DNA of 64,000 nucleotides. It comes from Laceyella sediminis. GTDB lineage: Bacteria; Bacillota; Bacilli; Thermoactinomycetales; Thermoactinomycetaceae. Shown here piece after piece: positions 38,239-46,405 of the stretch (position 1 is its first letter; each line of letters starts with the position of its first letter). The position numbers and the translations under genes are program-made. Under the pieces are notes generated by a model, which made no database searches, was not told the DNA's origin, and saw only the letters and a list, made by a program, of their open reading frames with translations. Where the stretch lies: the NCBI RefSeq assembly GCF_003003125.1, contig NZ_PVTZ01000003.1, forward strand, positions 1-64,000, in the 5' to 3' direction.

Positions 38239-39086
38239 GTTCCCTCCCCGCTCCGTTTGCGTTTGATACGGGTCAATTCCCGCAAGCTGATGTCTACGTC
38301 TTCATCGCGCAACATCGGCATTTGGAAACGCGCTTTCCGCACTTTGTCCAAATCGAGGTCAGCGATGAGCAGCTCCTCTTCAAACAGGGAAGCGCTCTTT
38401 TCCACTTTCCCGAACGGGTCCACGACAGCAGAACCCCCAAAGAAGGTCACCCCGTCTTCCGTCCCCACACGGTTAGCGAACAATACGTAACATCCATGCG
38501 CCATCGCTTGGGCTTGCAAGATGGCGTGCCAAGCTTCTTGTGAACCCAAGCTCTCGCCGTGTGGTTGGCGCGCAGGCGAATTGGAGGGGACGATCAGGAT
38601 TTGCGCCCCGTCTTGGGCCAACAGATAAGCGGTGGAAGGGTGCCAAGCATCTTCGCAGATTTGGATGCCCACTTGACCGAAGCGGGTTGGAATGCTACGG
38701 ATCATTTGACCCCGTCCGAAATAACGGGCCTCATCAAACATTCCATATGTAGGCAAATACACCTTCCGATACAGGTAATGAAGGCTTTGTTGGGTGACGT
38801 ATGCAGCGGAGTTGTACAAAATGTGCTCAGGGCTGTGTTCCACAAAGCCGAACACGAGATCCATCTCACCCGCTGCCTGAATCAATTGCTGAATGTCGGG
38901 GCTGAAAGGATCCCTAGCCATTTCGTAGGTCAAATCCATCAGATTGTACCCCGTCACACTCAGCTCAGGGAAGATCAAAAGATCCACCTGCTCCTCTCGG
39001 GCCCGGTGGATCATTTCCTCGTGCAATTCCAAATTAATATCCACTCGCCCCAAGCGTGGTTTGATCTGTGCAAGTCCTATTCTCAT
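38229..39086 (-). CDS. Nitrilase-superfamily glutaminase, probable partner of NadE
   Basis: A 285-residue carbon-nitrogen hydrolase. The catalytic triad is visible: Glu in FPELSVTGYNL, Lys in YRKVYLPTYGMFDEARYF and Cys in GIQICEDAWHPS. The sequence style matches the glutaminase domain of glutamine-dependent NAD synthetase. Because it overlaps nadE by ten bases, I infer that it supplies ammonia from glutamine to NadE as a separate subunit. An independent amidase role is the alternative. Confidence 0.85.
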   Translation of the reverse strand: MRIGLAQIKPRLGRVDINLELHEEMIHRAREEQVDLLIFPELSVTGYNLMDLTYEMARDPFSPDIQQLIQAAGEMDLVFGFVEHSPEHILYNSAAYVTQQSLHYLYRKVYLPTYGMFDEARYFGRGQMIRSIPTRFGQVGIQICEDAWHPSTAYLLAQDGAQILIVPSNSPARQPHGESLGSQEAWHAILQAQAMAHGCYVLFANRVGTEDGVTFFGGSAVVDPFGKVEKSASLFEEELLIADLDLDKVRKARFQMPMLRDEDVDISLRELTRIKRKRSGEGTWL

Positions 39087-39155
39087 GCTTTGGCCTCCTC
39101 AGGCAAAAACAAGGCTATATAAAATCAATCTACATCATACCATAAGCTTTTCCAT

Positions 39156-40100
39156 CTACCAATAGAATAGTTGTTTCGATTGTGATTTCCATTTGCTTCG
39201 GCATTCCGCTATTTTATGCAAGTACGGCAGGGAATATTTCAACCGGTACCCTCGTTTTTGCTCTGCCAAACCGATCGCTTCCCTCATGAATTCATTGGGG
39301 AAAGCGAGCAACACGGACAGGACTTTTTTTTCAAACGAAGACAGGAGGCGCTCTTTTTCATACTGAACTAAAAACATGCGCAACCATTCTTCCGACCATT
39401 CATTCTCTACCAAGATGCGTGAAACCATTTGCCACACATCACCAATCTGGGCATCATACGACGCTGTCTCAAAATCAATCAGCCAGACGCGCCCCGCTTT
39501 ATCAACCATCCAATTGTGGCTGGCCAAATCGCGATGGCTTAGGGCGTGCAAGCGGCGCTCTTTCAATGAAAAGCGGGTTAGAGGGAGTTGCCGCAATCGC
39601 TCCCAAGCCGCCAAACCATCCAGATAAAAATCCCGGCCGTGCGCCAATAGAAGCTCGCGCAGGGGCGCTTCCAATTGCTCCACCTTTTGGAGCACGCGGT
39701 AAAATTGATTTAAGCGATCGGCAATCCGTTCGGACAAGAGAAAGGCCGCCTCATCTATCGGCGGCGTCATCAATCTCCGACCCAAACGATGGAAAATCGC
39801 CAATGTCTCAACCATTTTCTCGACATCTTCTCTAATGGAGTACCGGCCCGTCTTTCCTTCAATAAACGGCATGAACAACCATTCTCCGCCATCTGAGCGG
39901 ATGGGTTGCATCGAAGTGAACCCCCTCAGGCGCAACTCGTAATCTACTTGAACCCACCACCTGAGCCAAGTCGGATGCACATGTTTGGCGATCCACTTCT
40001 GATGATCCGTTTCGATACACCAATTTTTGCGGTAAGGCTTCATCTGGTGTACGTTGCTATGTAGGACGGTTTCCACAAGGGATCGGTGGGGTTGTTTCAT
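39156..40100 (-). CDS. CotS-like spore coat kinase-fold protein
   Basis: A 314-residue protein with the aminoglycoside phosphotransferase/choline kinase fold: LHALSHRDLASHNWMVD carries the HxD...N catalytic loop and VWLIDFETASYDAQIGDVWQM the metal-binding DFE. The overall style is CotS/YutH, spore coat proteins with a kinase fold. Basic, aromatic N-terminus; no signal peptide. The gene lies between the NAD genes and a SafA-like LysM gene, which supports a coat role. Whether it phosphorylates anything is unknown. Confidence 0.75.
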   Translation of the reverse strand: MKQPHRSLVETVLHSNVHQMKPYRKNWCIETDHQKWIAKHVHPTWLRWWVQVDYELRLRGFTSMQPIRSDGGEWLFMPFIEGKTGRYSIREDVEKMVETLAIFHRLGRRLMTPPIDEAAFLLSERIADRLNQFYRVLQKVEQLEAPLRELLLAHGRDFYLDGLAAWERLRQLPLTRFSLKERRLHALSHRDLASHNWMVDKAGRVWLIDFETASYDAQIGDVWQMVSRILVENEWSEEWLRMFLVQYEKERLLSSFEKKVLSVLLAFPNEFMREAIGLAEQKRGYRLKYSLPYLHKIAECRSKWKSQSKQLFYW

Positions 40101-40118
40101 CGCTCCTTTCCTTTCTCT

Positions 40119-40913
40119 TCAAGCTAGTGTAGAAGAACTTTCTTTTAATTTGGCCGGATGCACTTGCGCCGCCTGCGGTTGATACCAAGCTTGGTAGGCC
40201 GGTTTGCCCAGTTCAGGATAATGGGAAAGCGGCGAATTCGTCGAGGATGGGTCGTAAGCATCATCGCTCCCCACGCTTCCGCCTCCACCCACTTCCGTTT
40301 CCTCTTGAATCATCGGGTAAGCGGCCGAAGCAAGCGGCGCCTCTACGGGCATGTGTGCCTCATGTGCCGGTGGATAAAAGACCGGATATGCCGGTTGATA
40401 CGTTGAAGGATAAGCTACCGGGTAGGGCGAAGGATATGCTGTCGGATAATAGGGGGCAGGCGGAAACGCAGGCCAGTGCCCATAAACAAAAGCGGGATAA
40501 GGCGACATCGGCGGGGGATAATATCCCGGCGGCCCTTCTTCCCATTCCCCTTCGAAAAACGAGGAATCCCAGGGCGATGAAGACCCCCATTGAAACAATT
40601 CCGGCTGCTGTATGTCGGGCACTTGGGGGGGTGTCGGCAGAGCGGCAAAAGGCGCACCCGTTTCTTCCCGCTCCTGTTCAACAACCGTCTCTCCCTCCTC
40701 CAAGCTGGGGGAAGCGGCTTCTTCCCATGTTTTGCTTTGTTGCGTCGAAACCACCGGCACTTTGCCTGTGGGAATGCGTATTTTTTCGCCCGCTTTCAGT
40801 TCATCCGTATCCGCTAACGCCGGATTGGCTTCACGTATCCGTTCGATTGGGATGTTATACTTTTGGGCTAGTTGCCATAACGTATCGCCCGCGCGGGCAA
40901 TATGGATTTTCAT
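40119..40913 (-). CDS. SafA-like LysM spore coat morphogenetic protein
   Basis: A 264-residue protein with one N-terminal LysM domain (IHIARAGDTLWQLAQKYNI to EKIRIPTG, residues 2-50). It lacks a signal peptide, as expected for a protein made in the mother cell. The central region, about residues 115-200, is very rich in Tyr, Pro and Ala, with repeats such as YPTAYPSPYPVAYPSTY. In B. subtilis SafA, LysM targets the cortex-coat border and a Tyr-rich tail is crosslinked. The gene is followed by the CotS-like gene in the same direction. Identification as SafA rests on plan, not on close identity. Confidence 0.72.
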   Translation of the reverse strand: MKIHIARAGDTLWQLAQKYNIPIERIREANPALADTDELKAGEKIRIPTGKVPVVSTQQSKTWEEAASPSLEEGETVVEQEREETGAPFAALPTPPQVPDIQQPELFQWGSSSPWDSSFFEGEWEEGPPGYYPPPMSPYPAFVYGHWPAFPPAPYYPTAYPSPYPVAYPSTYQPAYPVFYPPAHEAHMPVEAPLASAAYPMIQEETEVGGGGSVGSDDAYDPSSTNSPLSHYPELGKPAYQAWYQPQAAQVHPAKLKESSSTLA

Positions 40914-41015
40914 GAAACAACCCCCTTATCTATGGTTTGTTAATTTTAACCTATGCGCCAATCGACGCGATCTTGCTTAACAACCATTGAAACATTCGGT
41001 TTCCTGCCATTTTTT

Positions 41016-41043
41016 TTGACTCTGATTCAATTTAAAATAAAAA
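41016..41043 (+). promoter_or_regulatory. Possible promoter of the GDSL-ABC operon
   Basis: TTGACT (41016-41021), a 16-base spacer and TAAAAA (41038-41043). Reasonable but not strong; it lies 30 bases before the start. Confidence 0.4.
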
Positions 41044-41073
41044 GCAAAACCGTGGTGGAAGAGAGGCACACCT

Positions 41074-41880
41074 ATGCGCAATAGAAAAAAATTCTATCAA
41101 CTCTTTCTATATGCCCTGGCCGTGTGTTCTTTTGTCTTGCTCGGCGCCGGATTCACGATGGCAGTGGATGCTTTGATTCGCCCCAGCAAGAGCAATATAA
41201 CCGGCCAACTAGCGGTACAAACAGACGCTCCGCCAGCCACTGACAGCATGTTGCTAGGATTGGGCGACTCGCTGACTAGGGGCATCGGGGACAGCAACGG
41301 ACAAGGCTATTTCGGCTTAGTCAAACAAAAACTGCATGCAAAACATAATCGACTCAGCGCCATCAACTTAAGCGTCAGCGGCCAGACTTCAACCCAATTG
41401 GCCGAGCAAGTGAAAAAGACCCGCACCAAGCGGTTGATCCAACAAGCCCGATGGGTGGTTATGACAATTGGTGGAAACGATCTGTTTCGAAGCACCGACC
41501 GTCTGCAACAACTTAACCCAAAGCAAATCGAGCAGGCCCGAATTCGTTACGAGCGGAATCTGCGAGCCATCCTGAGCGACGTGAAGGATGCTAATCCGCA
41601 TGCGACTGTTTTTTTATTCGGATTGTACAACCCTTTTGGCGACGTAAACATCCAAGGCGCCAACGAGCATGTGCTCAAGTGGAACGAGTCCATCACCCAG
41701 ATCGCCCAATCTTTCAATGGCGTTGTCGTCATTCCAACATTTGATTTGTTCCAACTGTCACCTGGACAGTATTTGTACAGGGACCACTTCCATCCAAACG
41801 GAGATGGATACCAGAGGATGGCAGACCGCCTGCTACAGATCATATCCGATCAGCCAGGAGAGGGGAAAAACAGCCAATGA
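41074..41880 (+). CDS. GDSL/SGNH-family lipase or esterase
   Basis: A 268-residue, membrane-anchored or secreted hydrolase (hydrophobic segment about 9-32). Block I has Ser in GLGDSLTRGIGD, block III the Asn in TIGGNDLF, and block V the Asp/His in DHFHPNGDGYQRMA, which together form the SGNH site. The substrate may be an acyl ester of a lipid or cell wall polymer. It is coupled to the following ABC transporter (ATGA), so it may act on what that transporter moves. Confidence 0.85.
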   Translation: MRNRKKFYQLFLYALAVCSFVLLGAGFTMAVDALIRPSKSNITGQLAVQTDAPPATDSMLLGLGDSLTRGIGDSNGQGYFGLVKQKLHAKHNRLSAINLSVSGQTSTQLAEQVKKTRTKRLIQQARWVVMTIGGNDLFRSTDRLQQLNPKQIEQARIRYERNLRAILSDVKDANPHATVFLFGLYNPFGDVNIQGANEHVLKWNESITQIAQSFNGVVVIPTFDLFQLSPGQYLYRDHFHPNGDGYQRMADRLLQIISDQPGEGKNSQ

Positions 41881-42818
41881 AAACGAATCATAACATCGTA
41901 CTCTCTGTTGAAGACTTGGGCAAAAAAATCGGCAAACGCGACATTGTCCACCACATTTCCTTTGACGTCAAAGAAGGGGAGATCTTCGGTTTCCTCGGCC
42001 CGAACGGTGCGGGTAAAACCACGACAATCCGCATGCTCGTCGGTTTGATCAAACCGACTTCAGGCACGGTTCGCATCTGCGGACACTCGCTCAGCGCGGA
42101 CTTTATGAACGCCATACGCCATGTTGGTTGCATCGTGGAAAATCCTGAACTTTATCTCTACCTTTCCGGGCGGGAAAATCTGGAGCAATTCGCTCGCATG
42201 CTTCCTGACATCCCTTCTGAGCGCATTGATGAAGTCGTAGACTTGGTTGAATTGACCCCCCGCATCGATGATCTGGTCAAAACCTATTCCTTGGGCATGA
42301 GACAGCGTTTGGGCATTGCACAAGCGCTGTTGGGCAACCCAAAGTTGCTCATTTTGGACGAGCCAACCAATGGGCTTGATCCAGCGGGCATTCGCGAATT
42401 GCGTAACTTCATCCGCCGCCTCGCCAAGGAAAAAGGCATCAGCGTGTTCATCTCCAGCCATATCCTGCATGAAGTCCAACTGATGTGTGACCGGGTGGCT
42501 ATCATCAATCAAGGCACGATCGTCCAGACGGCAGCCGTCCAAGACTTGATGCAACAAGAAACCCTAGTGGAATGGGATCTGAAACCGGCGACAGACGGCC
42601 GGGATCGGTTGGGACAACTCCCTTATGTCTCTCGGGTTGAACTGCGTGAGCCATCCAAAGTCATCGCGCAAATGCCGCGGGACAAGATCGCCGAAGCTAA
42701 CGCCCATCTCGCCGGCGGGGATATCCAAGTCTCAGGAATACGCGCACACCACCCGACACTCGAAGACATTTTCCTTGAGCTGACAGGAGGTCCCGCCCAT
42801 GACGAAACTCATTTATAA
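41877..42818 (+). CDS. ABC transporter ATPase (BcrA/CcmA type)
   Basis: A 313-residue exporter ATPase: Walker A GPNGAGKTTTIRMLVGL, signature YSLGMRQRLGIAQALLG, Walker B LLILDEPTNGLDP, and a C-terminal regulatory part of about 90 residues. It overlaps the GDSL gene by four bases and the permease gene by 20. Such pairs export antibiotics, lipids or other small compounds; the cargo is not known. Confidence 0.92.
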   Translation: MKTNHNIVLSVEDLGKKIGKRDIVHHISFDVKEGEIFGFLGPNGAGKTTTIRMLVGLIKPTSGTVRICGHSLSADFMNAIRHVGCIVENPELYLYLSGRENLEQFARMLPDIPSERIDEVVDLVELTPRIDDLVKTYSLGMRQRLGIAQALLGNPKLLILDEPTNGLDPAGIRELRNFIRRLAKEKGISVFISSHILHEVQLMCDRVAIINQGTIVQTAAVQDLMQQETLVEWDLKPATDGRDRLGQLPYVSRVELREPSKVIAQMPRDKIAEANAHLAGGDIQVSGIRAHHPTLEDIFLELTGGPAHDETHL

Positions 42819-43782
42819 CGAAATGGTTAAAATGATCCGCAAGAAACGGCTGTGGGTTATCGCCCTTATCTTATTGGTATTGATCCCCATCTTCACTTAT
42901 GCGCAATATCGAACTACCGAAAACGCAATCAAACAATTGGGCACTTCCAATTGGCGCGCTATCTTGCAACAGCAAATCGTCGATCAACAAAACCGATTAG
43001 CCTCGGCACGCGTTCCAGAAGAATGGAAAAGCTACATCAAGCTCAGCATCCAACAAAACCAATATTATCTTGATCACGACATCAATCCCGCCGCACCTGG
43101 GGCTCCCACTTTTGTCCGCAAGTTCGCTGAAGACGCCGTCTCATTGTTTTTCCCTTTGCTGGTCGTGATTCTAGCGGCGGATATCGTCTCCTCAGAGCAT
43201 GCTGGCGGCACGATCAAGCTCCTGCTCACCCGTCCGGTGGCGCGCTGGAAGATTTTGCTCAGCAAATACATCACCTTGCTCTTCAGCGTGTCATTCATGC
43301 TGATCTTGACAATTGTGTTTGGTTATCTGCTCTCCGGCATCATCTTCGGTTATGACGGCTGGTCGCTCCAAGTCATGATCGGCTTCAACCAACAAGGGGA
43401 GCACCTCAATGTGGATCATGTGCAACTGATCCCGCAATGGAAATATATTTTGATGGCTTATGGCTTGGCTTGGTTTTCCTGCATCACGGTGGCCACCATC
43501 TCATTTATGGTGTCCGTACTGGTGAAAAACACCGCCTCCAGCATGGGGATCATGTTGGCGGCGGTCATCTCTGGCAGTATTTTGTCACAGTTTGCCCCCA
43601 ACTGGAGCGCACTGAAGTATTTGGCATTCACGCATCTCAGTTTGACCGAATATCTGGAAGGGCAACCGCTCATGTTGGACAATGTCACACTTCCGTTTTC
43701 ATTGGCCGTCTTAACTGCGTGGTCGGTTGTTTCCCTCATCATCGCCTTCGTGACGTTTTCCAAGCGGGATGTACTGGCATAA
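42799..43782 (+). CDS. ABC-2 type permease
   Basis: A 327-residue membrane protein with six spans. After the first span a large extracytoplasmic loop (about residues 40-100) is rich in Gln and Asn, then come SLFFPLLVVILAADIVSSE and GGTIKLLLTRPVARWKILLSK, the classic ABC-2 signature. AGGAGG lies inside the end of the ATPase gene. It completes the exporter encoded just upstream. Confidence 0.88.
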   Translation: MTKLIYNEMVKMIRKKRLWVIALILLVLIPIFTYAQYRTTENAIKQLGTSNWRAILQQQIVDQQNRLASARVPEEWKSYIKLSIQQNQYYLDHDINPAAPGAPTFVRKFAEDAVSLFFPLLVVILAADIVSSEHAGGTIKLLLTRPVARWKILLSKYITLLFSVSFMLILTIVFGYLLSGIIFGYDGWSLQVMIGFNQQGEHLNVDHVQLIPQWKYILMAYGLAWFSCITVATISFMVSVLVKNTASSMGIMLAAVISGSILSQFAPNWSALKYLAFTHLSLTEYLEGQPLMLDNVTLPFSLAVLTAWSVVSLIIAFVTFSKRDVLA

Positions 43783-43836
43783 TGTTGTCTCTCTCTAACT
43801 AAATGCGCGGCTAACGGCAACTTCGGCAATAAAAAA

Positions 43837-43854
43837 GCACCTGCCCCCAGGTGC
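43837..43854 (-). terminator. Terminator of pheBA (leftward)
   Basis: GCACCTG / CAGGTGC with five intervening C and six T on the minus strand. It is the second hairpin met by the leftward transcript. Confidence 0.7.
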
Positions 43855-43856
43855 AG

Positions 43857-43894
43857 AAGGCTACTGGCAATCAATCTGTGCCAGTAGCCTTTTT
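43857..43894 (+). terminator. Terminator of the ABC exporter operon (rightward)
   Basis: AAGGCTACTGGCA / TGCCAGTAGCCTT with a plus-strand T-run. Together with the hairpin at 43837-43854 it forms a two-way insulator. Confidence 0.85.
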
Positions 43895-43965
43895 AATTGG
43901 TGAAGCGATTCTCCACCGCTGGATGGGTGTGCCGTACATGGAACATACCAGCTTCCGCGGGGCGC

Positions 43966-44847
43966 TTAATTTCGCAGGGCCGTTTGGCGTTCTCGATAGT
44001 AATGATAAGGAAACGACCCCAACACCCGCACTTTGCAACCGAGGGCGGTAACTTCCTCAATCGCTCCCTGCAACAACACATGCCGGATCGGCAACTCAGC
44101 TTCGATTAGAAAAAAATAATTCCCCAACCCCGTCTTGGTTGGACGCGATTCAATGCGGCATAAGTTGATCTTGCGCCAAGAAAAGGCGGCCAAAACTTGG
44201 TATAACGCCCCGGGATAATCCGCCGGCAAAGTGACCTGCAAACAGGTTTTGTGTTTGCCGTCCGCATCCTCAGTCGCAAACGCGGGCCGCCCCACCGCCC
44301 AGAACCGGGTGAAATTGTTGGGCTGATCCTGCACATCTGCTTGACGAACTTGCAGTTGATGGCATTCCGCTGCTTGTGTCGTACCAATCGCCAACCATTT
44401 TTCATCAGCTTGCTCTCCAACTTTGGCCGCGGCCAAGGCGGTACTGTCAGTATGAACAAATGTCACGCCAGGGATCAACTTGCGCACCGTGTGATAGCAT
44501 TGGGCAATCGCTTGAGGATGAGACAAAACATGCGTAAATTCAGACAGTTTCGTCGCGGCTTGATTTGGGTGCGCCAACAAACAGTGGGAAATAGGGTAGA
44601 TCAGCTCTCGCCATATCGGCAAATCGACTTGATGCACAAGATGATCCAACGTCATGTGGACGGAGCCTTCTAACGCGTTTTCGATCGGCACCACGGCCAC
44701 GTCCGCTTTTTTTTCCGCCACAGCCTGCAAGGTGTCGACAATCGTGAGATACGGTTCCAACTGCACCGGGTGCCCTTCGAAGAGCGAGCTGGCGGCGGCA
44801 TGCGTAAACGTACCGACCGGACCCAAATAAGCCACTTTGTTATTCAT
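43966..44847 (-). CDS. pheA: Prephenate dehydratase
   Basis: It converts prephenate to phenylpyruvate, the phenylalanine-specific step. The 293-residue protein begins VAYLGPVGTFTHAAA and has the catalytic TDSTALAAAK-type loop (in HTDSTALAAAKVGE) and a C-terminal ACT domain with LCRIESRPTKTGLGNYFFLIE, the phenylalanine-binding ESRP motif. The ATG shares one base with the pheB stop (TGATG). It is the downstream gene of pheBA. Confidence 0.95.
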   Translation of the reverse strand: MNNKVAYLGPVGTFTHAAASSLFEGHPVQLEPYLTIVDTLQAVAEKKADVAVVPIENALEGSVHMTLDHLVHQVDLPIWRELIYPISHCLLAHPNQAATKLSEFTHVLSHPQAIAQCYHTVRKLIPGVTFVHTDSTALAAAKVGEQADEKWLAIGTTQAAECHQLQVRQADVQDQPNNFTRFWAVGRPAFATEDADGKHKTCLQVTLPADYPGALYQVLAAFSWRKINLCRIESRPTKTGLGNYFFLIEAELPIRHVLLQGAIEEVTALGCKVRVLGSFPYHYYRERQTALRN

Positions 44848-45308
44848 CACACTTTCATCCCTTCGTCTTTTTCCCCCGTGCCGACTACGAGCGCCCGTCG
44901 CACACCGCTTAATTCACGCAACCCGGCAAGCACTTCTTCAAAGGCTTCCACTTGCGAAGTGTCAATGGACATCGACACATTGGCTTCCCCTTGCAGAGGA
45001 ATGGTTTGATGAATCGTCAGGATATTGGCGCGAGCCTGCGCTAAAAAAACAAGCACGCTTGATAAAACCCCTGCCATATCGGCCAAAGTGAGCGACAACG
45101 TGATGATTTTTTCTTTCACCATGGCGTTGAAGGGGAATACATGATCCTTGTATTTATAAAATGAACTGCGGCTCAACCCTACTCGTTTGACCGCTTCCTG
45201 CACATTGCCTACTTCGCCCGCCGACAGCATTCGCTTCACTTCTAATGTCTTCTGCATCGCTTCCGGCAATGTGTCTAAACGCACCAACACAAATGGTTCA
45301 CTACCCAT
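44847..45308 (-). CDS. pheB: ACT domain protein PheB
   Basis: A 153-residue protein with an N-terminal helix-turn-helix-like region (VQEAVKRVGLSRSSFYKYKDHVFPF) and a C-terminal ACT domain (about 75-150), the PheB/YszB plan. In B. subtilis it lies between obg and pheA and is thought to respond to aromatic amino acids. The ATG at 45308 has GGAGG eleven bases away, so the start is less certain than usual. Here 6 kb, including a ribose operon, lie between it and obg. Confidence 0.85.
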   Translation of the reverse strand: MGSEPFVLVRLDTLPEAMQKTLEVKRMLSAGEVGNVQEAVKRVGLSRSSFYKYKDHVFPFNAMVKEKIITLSLTLADMAGVLSSVLVFLAQARANILTIHQTIPLQGEANVSMSIDTSQVEAFEEVLAGLRELSGVRRALVVGTGEKDEGMKV

Positions 45309-45355
45309 CCCGTCACGTTCCTCCATCAATCCAACCTAATTGTAATATTGCGCAC

Positions 45356-45385
45356 ATTTTACCCTTTGAAAGCGCTGTCAATCAA
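45356..45385 (-). promoter_or_regulatory. pheBA promoter overlapped by a perfect CcpA cre consensus
   Basis: TTGATT (45385-45380), 18 bases, TAAAAT (45361-45356) on the minus strand. Inside it, TTGACAGCGCTTTCAA (minus strand, 45381-45366) satisfies every position of the cre consensus WTGNNARCGNWWWCAW. A CcpA site between -35 and -10 would normally repress. Confidence 0.6.
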
Positions 45386-45441
45386 GTTTTTTTTGATTTT
45401 TACTCCATGCAAACGTCAAAAATGGGCTCTAGTATTAAAAA

Positions 45442-45471
45442 GACAGCCCCCATTTTCAAACGGAGGCTGTC
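45442..45471 (-). terminator. Terminator of the ribose operon
   Basis: GACAGCC / GGCTGTC with a T-run on the minus strand, six bases after the rbsB stop. Confidence 0.8.
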
Positions 45472-45476
45472 AACGC

Positions 45477-46394
45477 TTATTCCTTTGTCACCAGTTTTAA
45501 GGGCACTGGTATTTTTGCGGCCGTTTTCTTTTTCTGCAAGGCGTCCGCCGCTGCTTTCACGCCTGCTTTGCCAATCGCTTCCGGTTGCTGTGCCACGGTA
45601 GCGGCAAGCTTACCCGCTTTCACAGCGTTAAGGGCATCCTCATTGCCATCAAACCCGACCACCAAAATCTCTTTTCCAGCGCTTTCGATCGCTTCGATCG
45701 CCCCCAACGCCATTTCATCATTATGGGCGAACACCGCTTGGATGTCGGGATTTCCTTGCAGGATGTTTTCCATGACCGTCAATCCTTTAGTGCGATCAAA
45801 GTTTGCGGATTGCTTAGCCACCACATTGAGCGAGGCATCGGCAACCTGATGAAACCCGCTTCCGCGCTCCCGTGTCGCCGAAGCTCCCGGCACCCCTTCC
45901 AATTCGGCCACTTTCGCGCCCTTACCCAACTGCTGGACAATATATTCGGCAGCCATTTTTCCACCTTTGACATTGTCAGAAGCGACAAAAGTGGCCACCG
46001 TTCCTTTTTCCGCAGAACGGTCAAGCGTCACCACCGGCACCCCAAGATTGTTGGCCGATTGCACCGCTGTCGAGATCGCCGACGAGTCCGTCGGGTTGAC
46101 GAGCAACGCGTCGATTCCCTGTTGTAACAAGTCTTCCACATCGTTGATTTGTTTGGATGTGTCATTCTGAGCATCAACCACAATCACTTCTATTCCCTTC
46201 GCACGGGCCTCTTGTTGGACTCCGTTTTTGAGGGACACAAAAAATGGGTTGTTTAGCGTGGACACGGACAATCCGATTTTAACATCGGCCAAGTTCTTTT
46301 TCCCCGCCGGCTTGGCCCAATCCGGAGGCGTCAATGAACATGCTTGCAATAACAGAAAAGAGAAGGCGATGATGGACAGAGTCGCTTTTTTCAA
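45477..46394 (-). CDS. rbsB: Ribose ABC transporter substrate-binding lipoprotein
   Basis: A 305-residue periplasmic-binding-protein I type protein, held to the membrane through the Cys of LLLQACS (residue 19). SVSTLNNPFFVSLKNG, the VDAQND strand and VFAHNDEMALGAIEA, VVGFDGNEDAL are characteristic of RbsB. The start is TTG at 46394 behind AGGAGGG. It is the last gene of rbsRKACB. Confidence 0.94.
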   Translation of the reverse strand: MKKATLSIIAFSFLLLQACSLTPPDWAKPAGKKNLADVKIGLSVSTLNNPFFVSLKNGVQQEARAKGIEVIVVDAQNDTSKQINDVEDLLQQGIDALLVNPTDSSAISTAVQSANNLGVPVVTLDRSAEKGTVATFVASDNVKGGKMAAEYIVQQLGKGAKVAELEGVPGASATRERGSGFHQVADASLNVVAKQSANFDRTKGLTVMENILQGNPDIQAVFAHNDEMALGAIEAIESAGKEILVVGFDGNEDALNAVKAGKLAATVAQQPEAIGKAGVKAAADALQKKKTAAKIPVPLKLVTKE

Positions 46395-46405
46395 TGTGAA
46401 CCCTC

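Noticed and set aside
40380-40570. Tyr/Pro-rich repeats of the SafA-like gene as a nucleotide tandem repeat or phase-variable tract
   Set aside because: The repeats are at the protein level and the codons differ between units, so slippage is not indicated.
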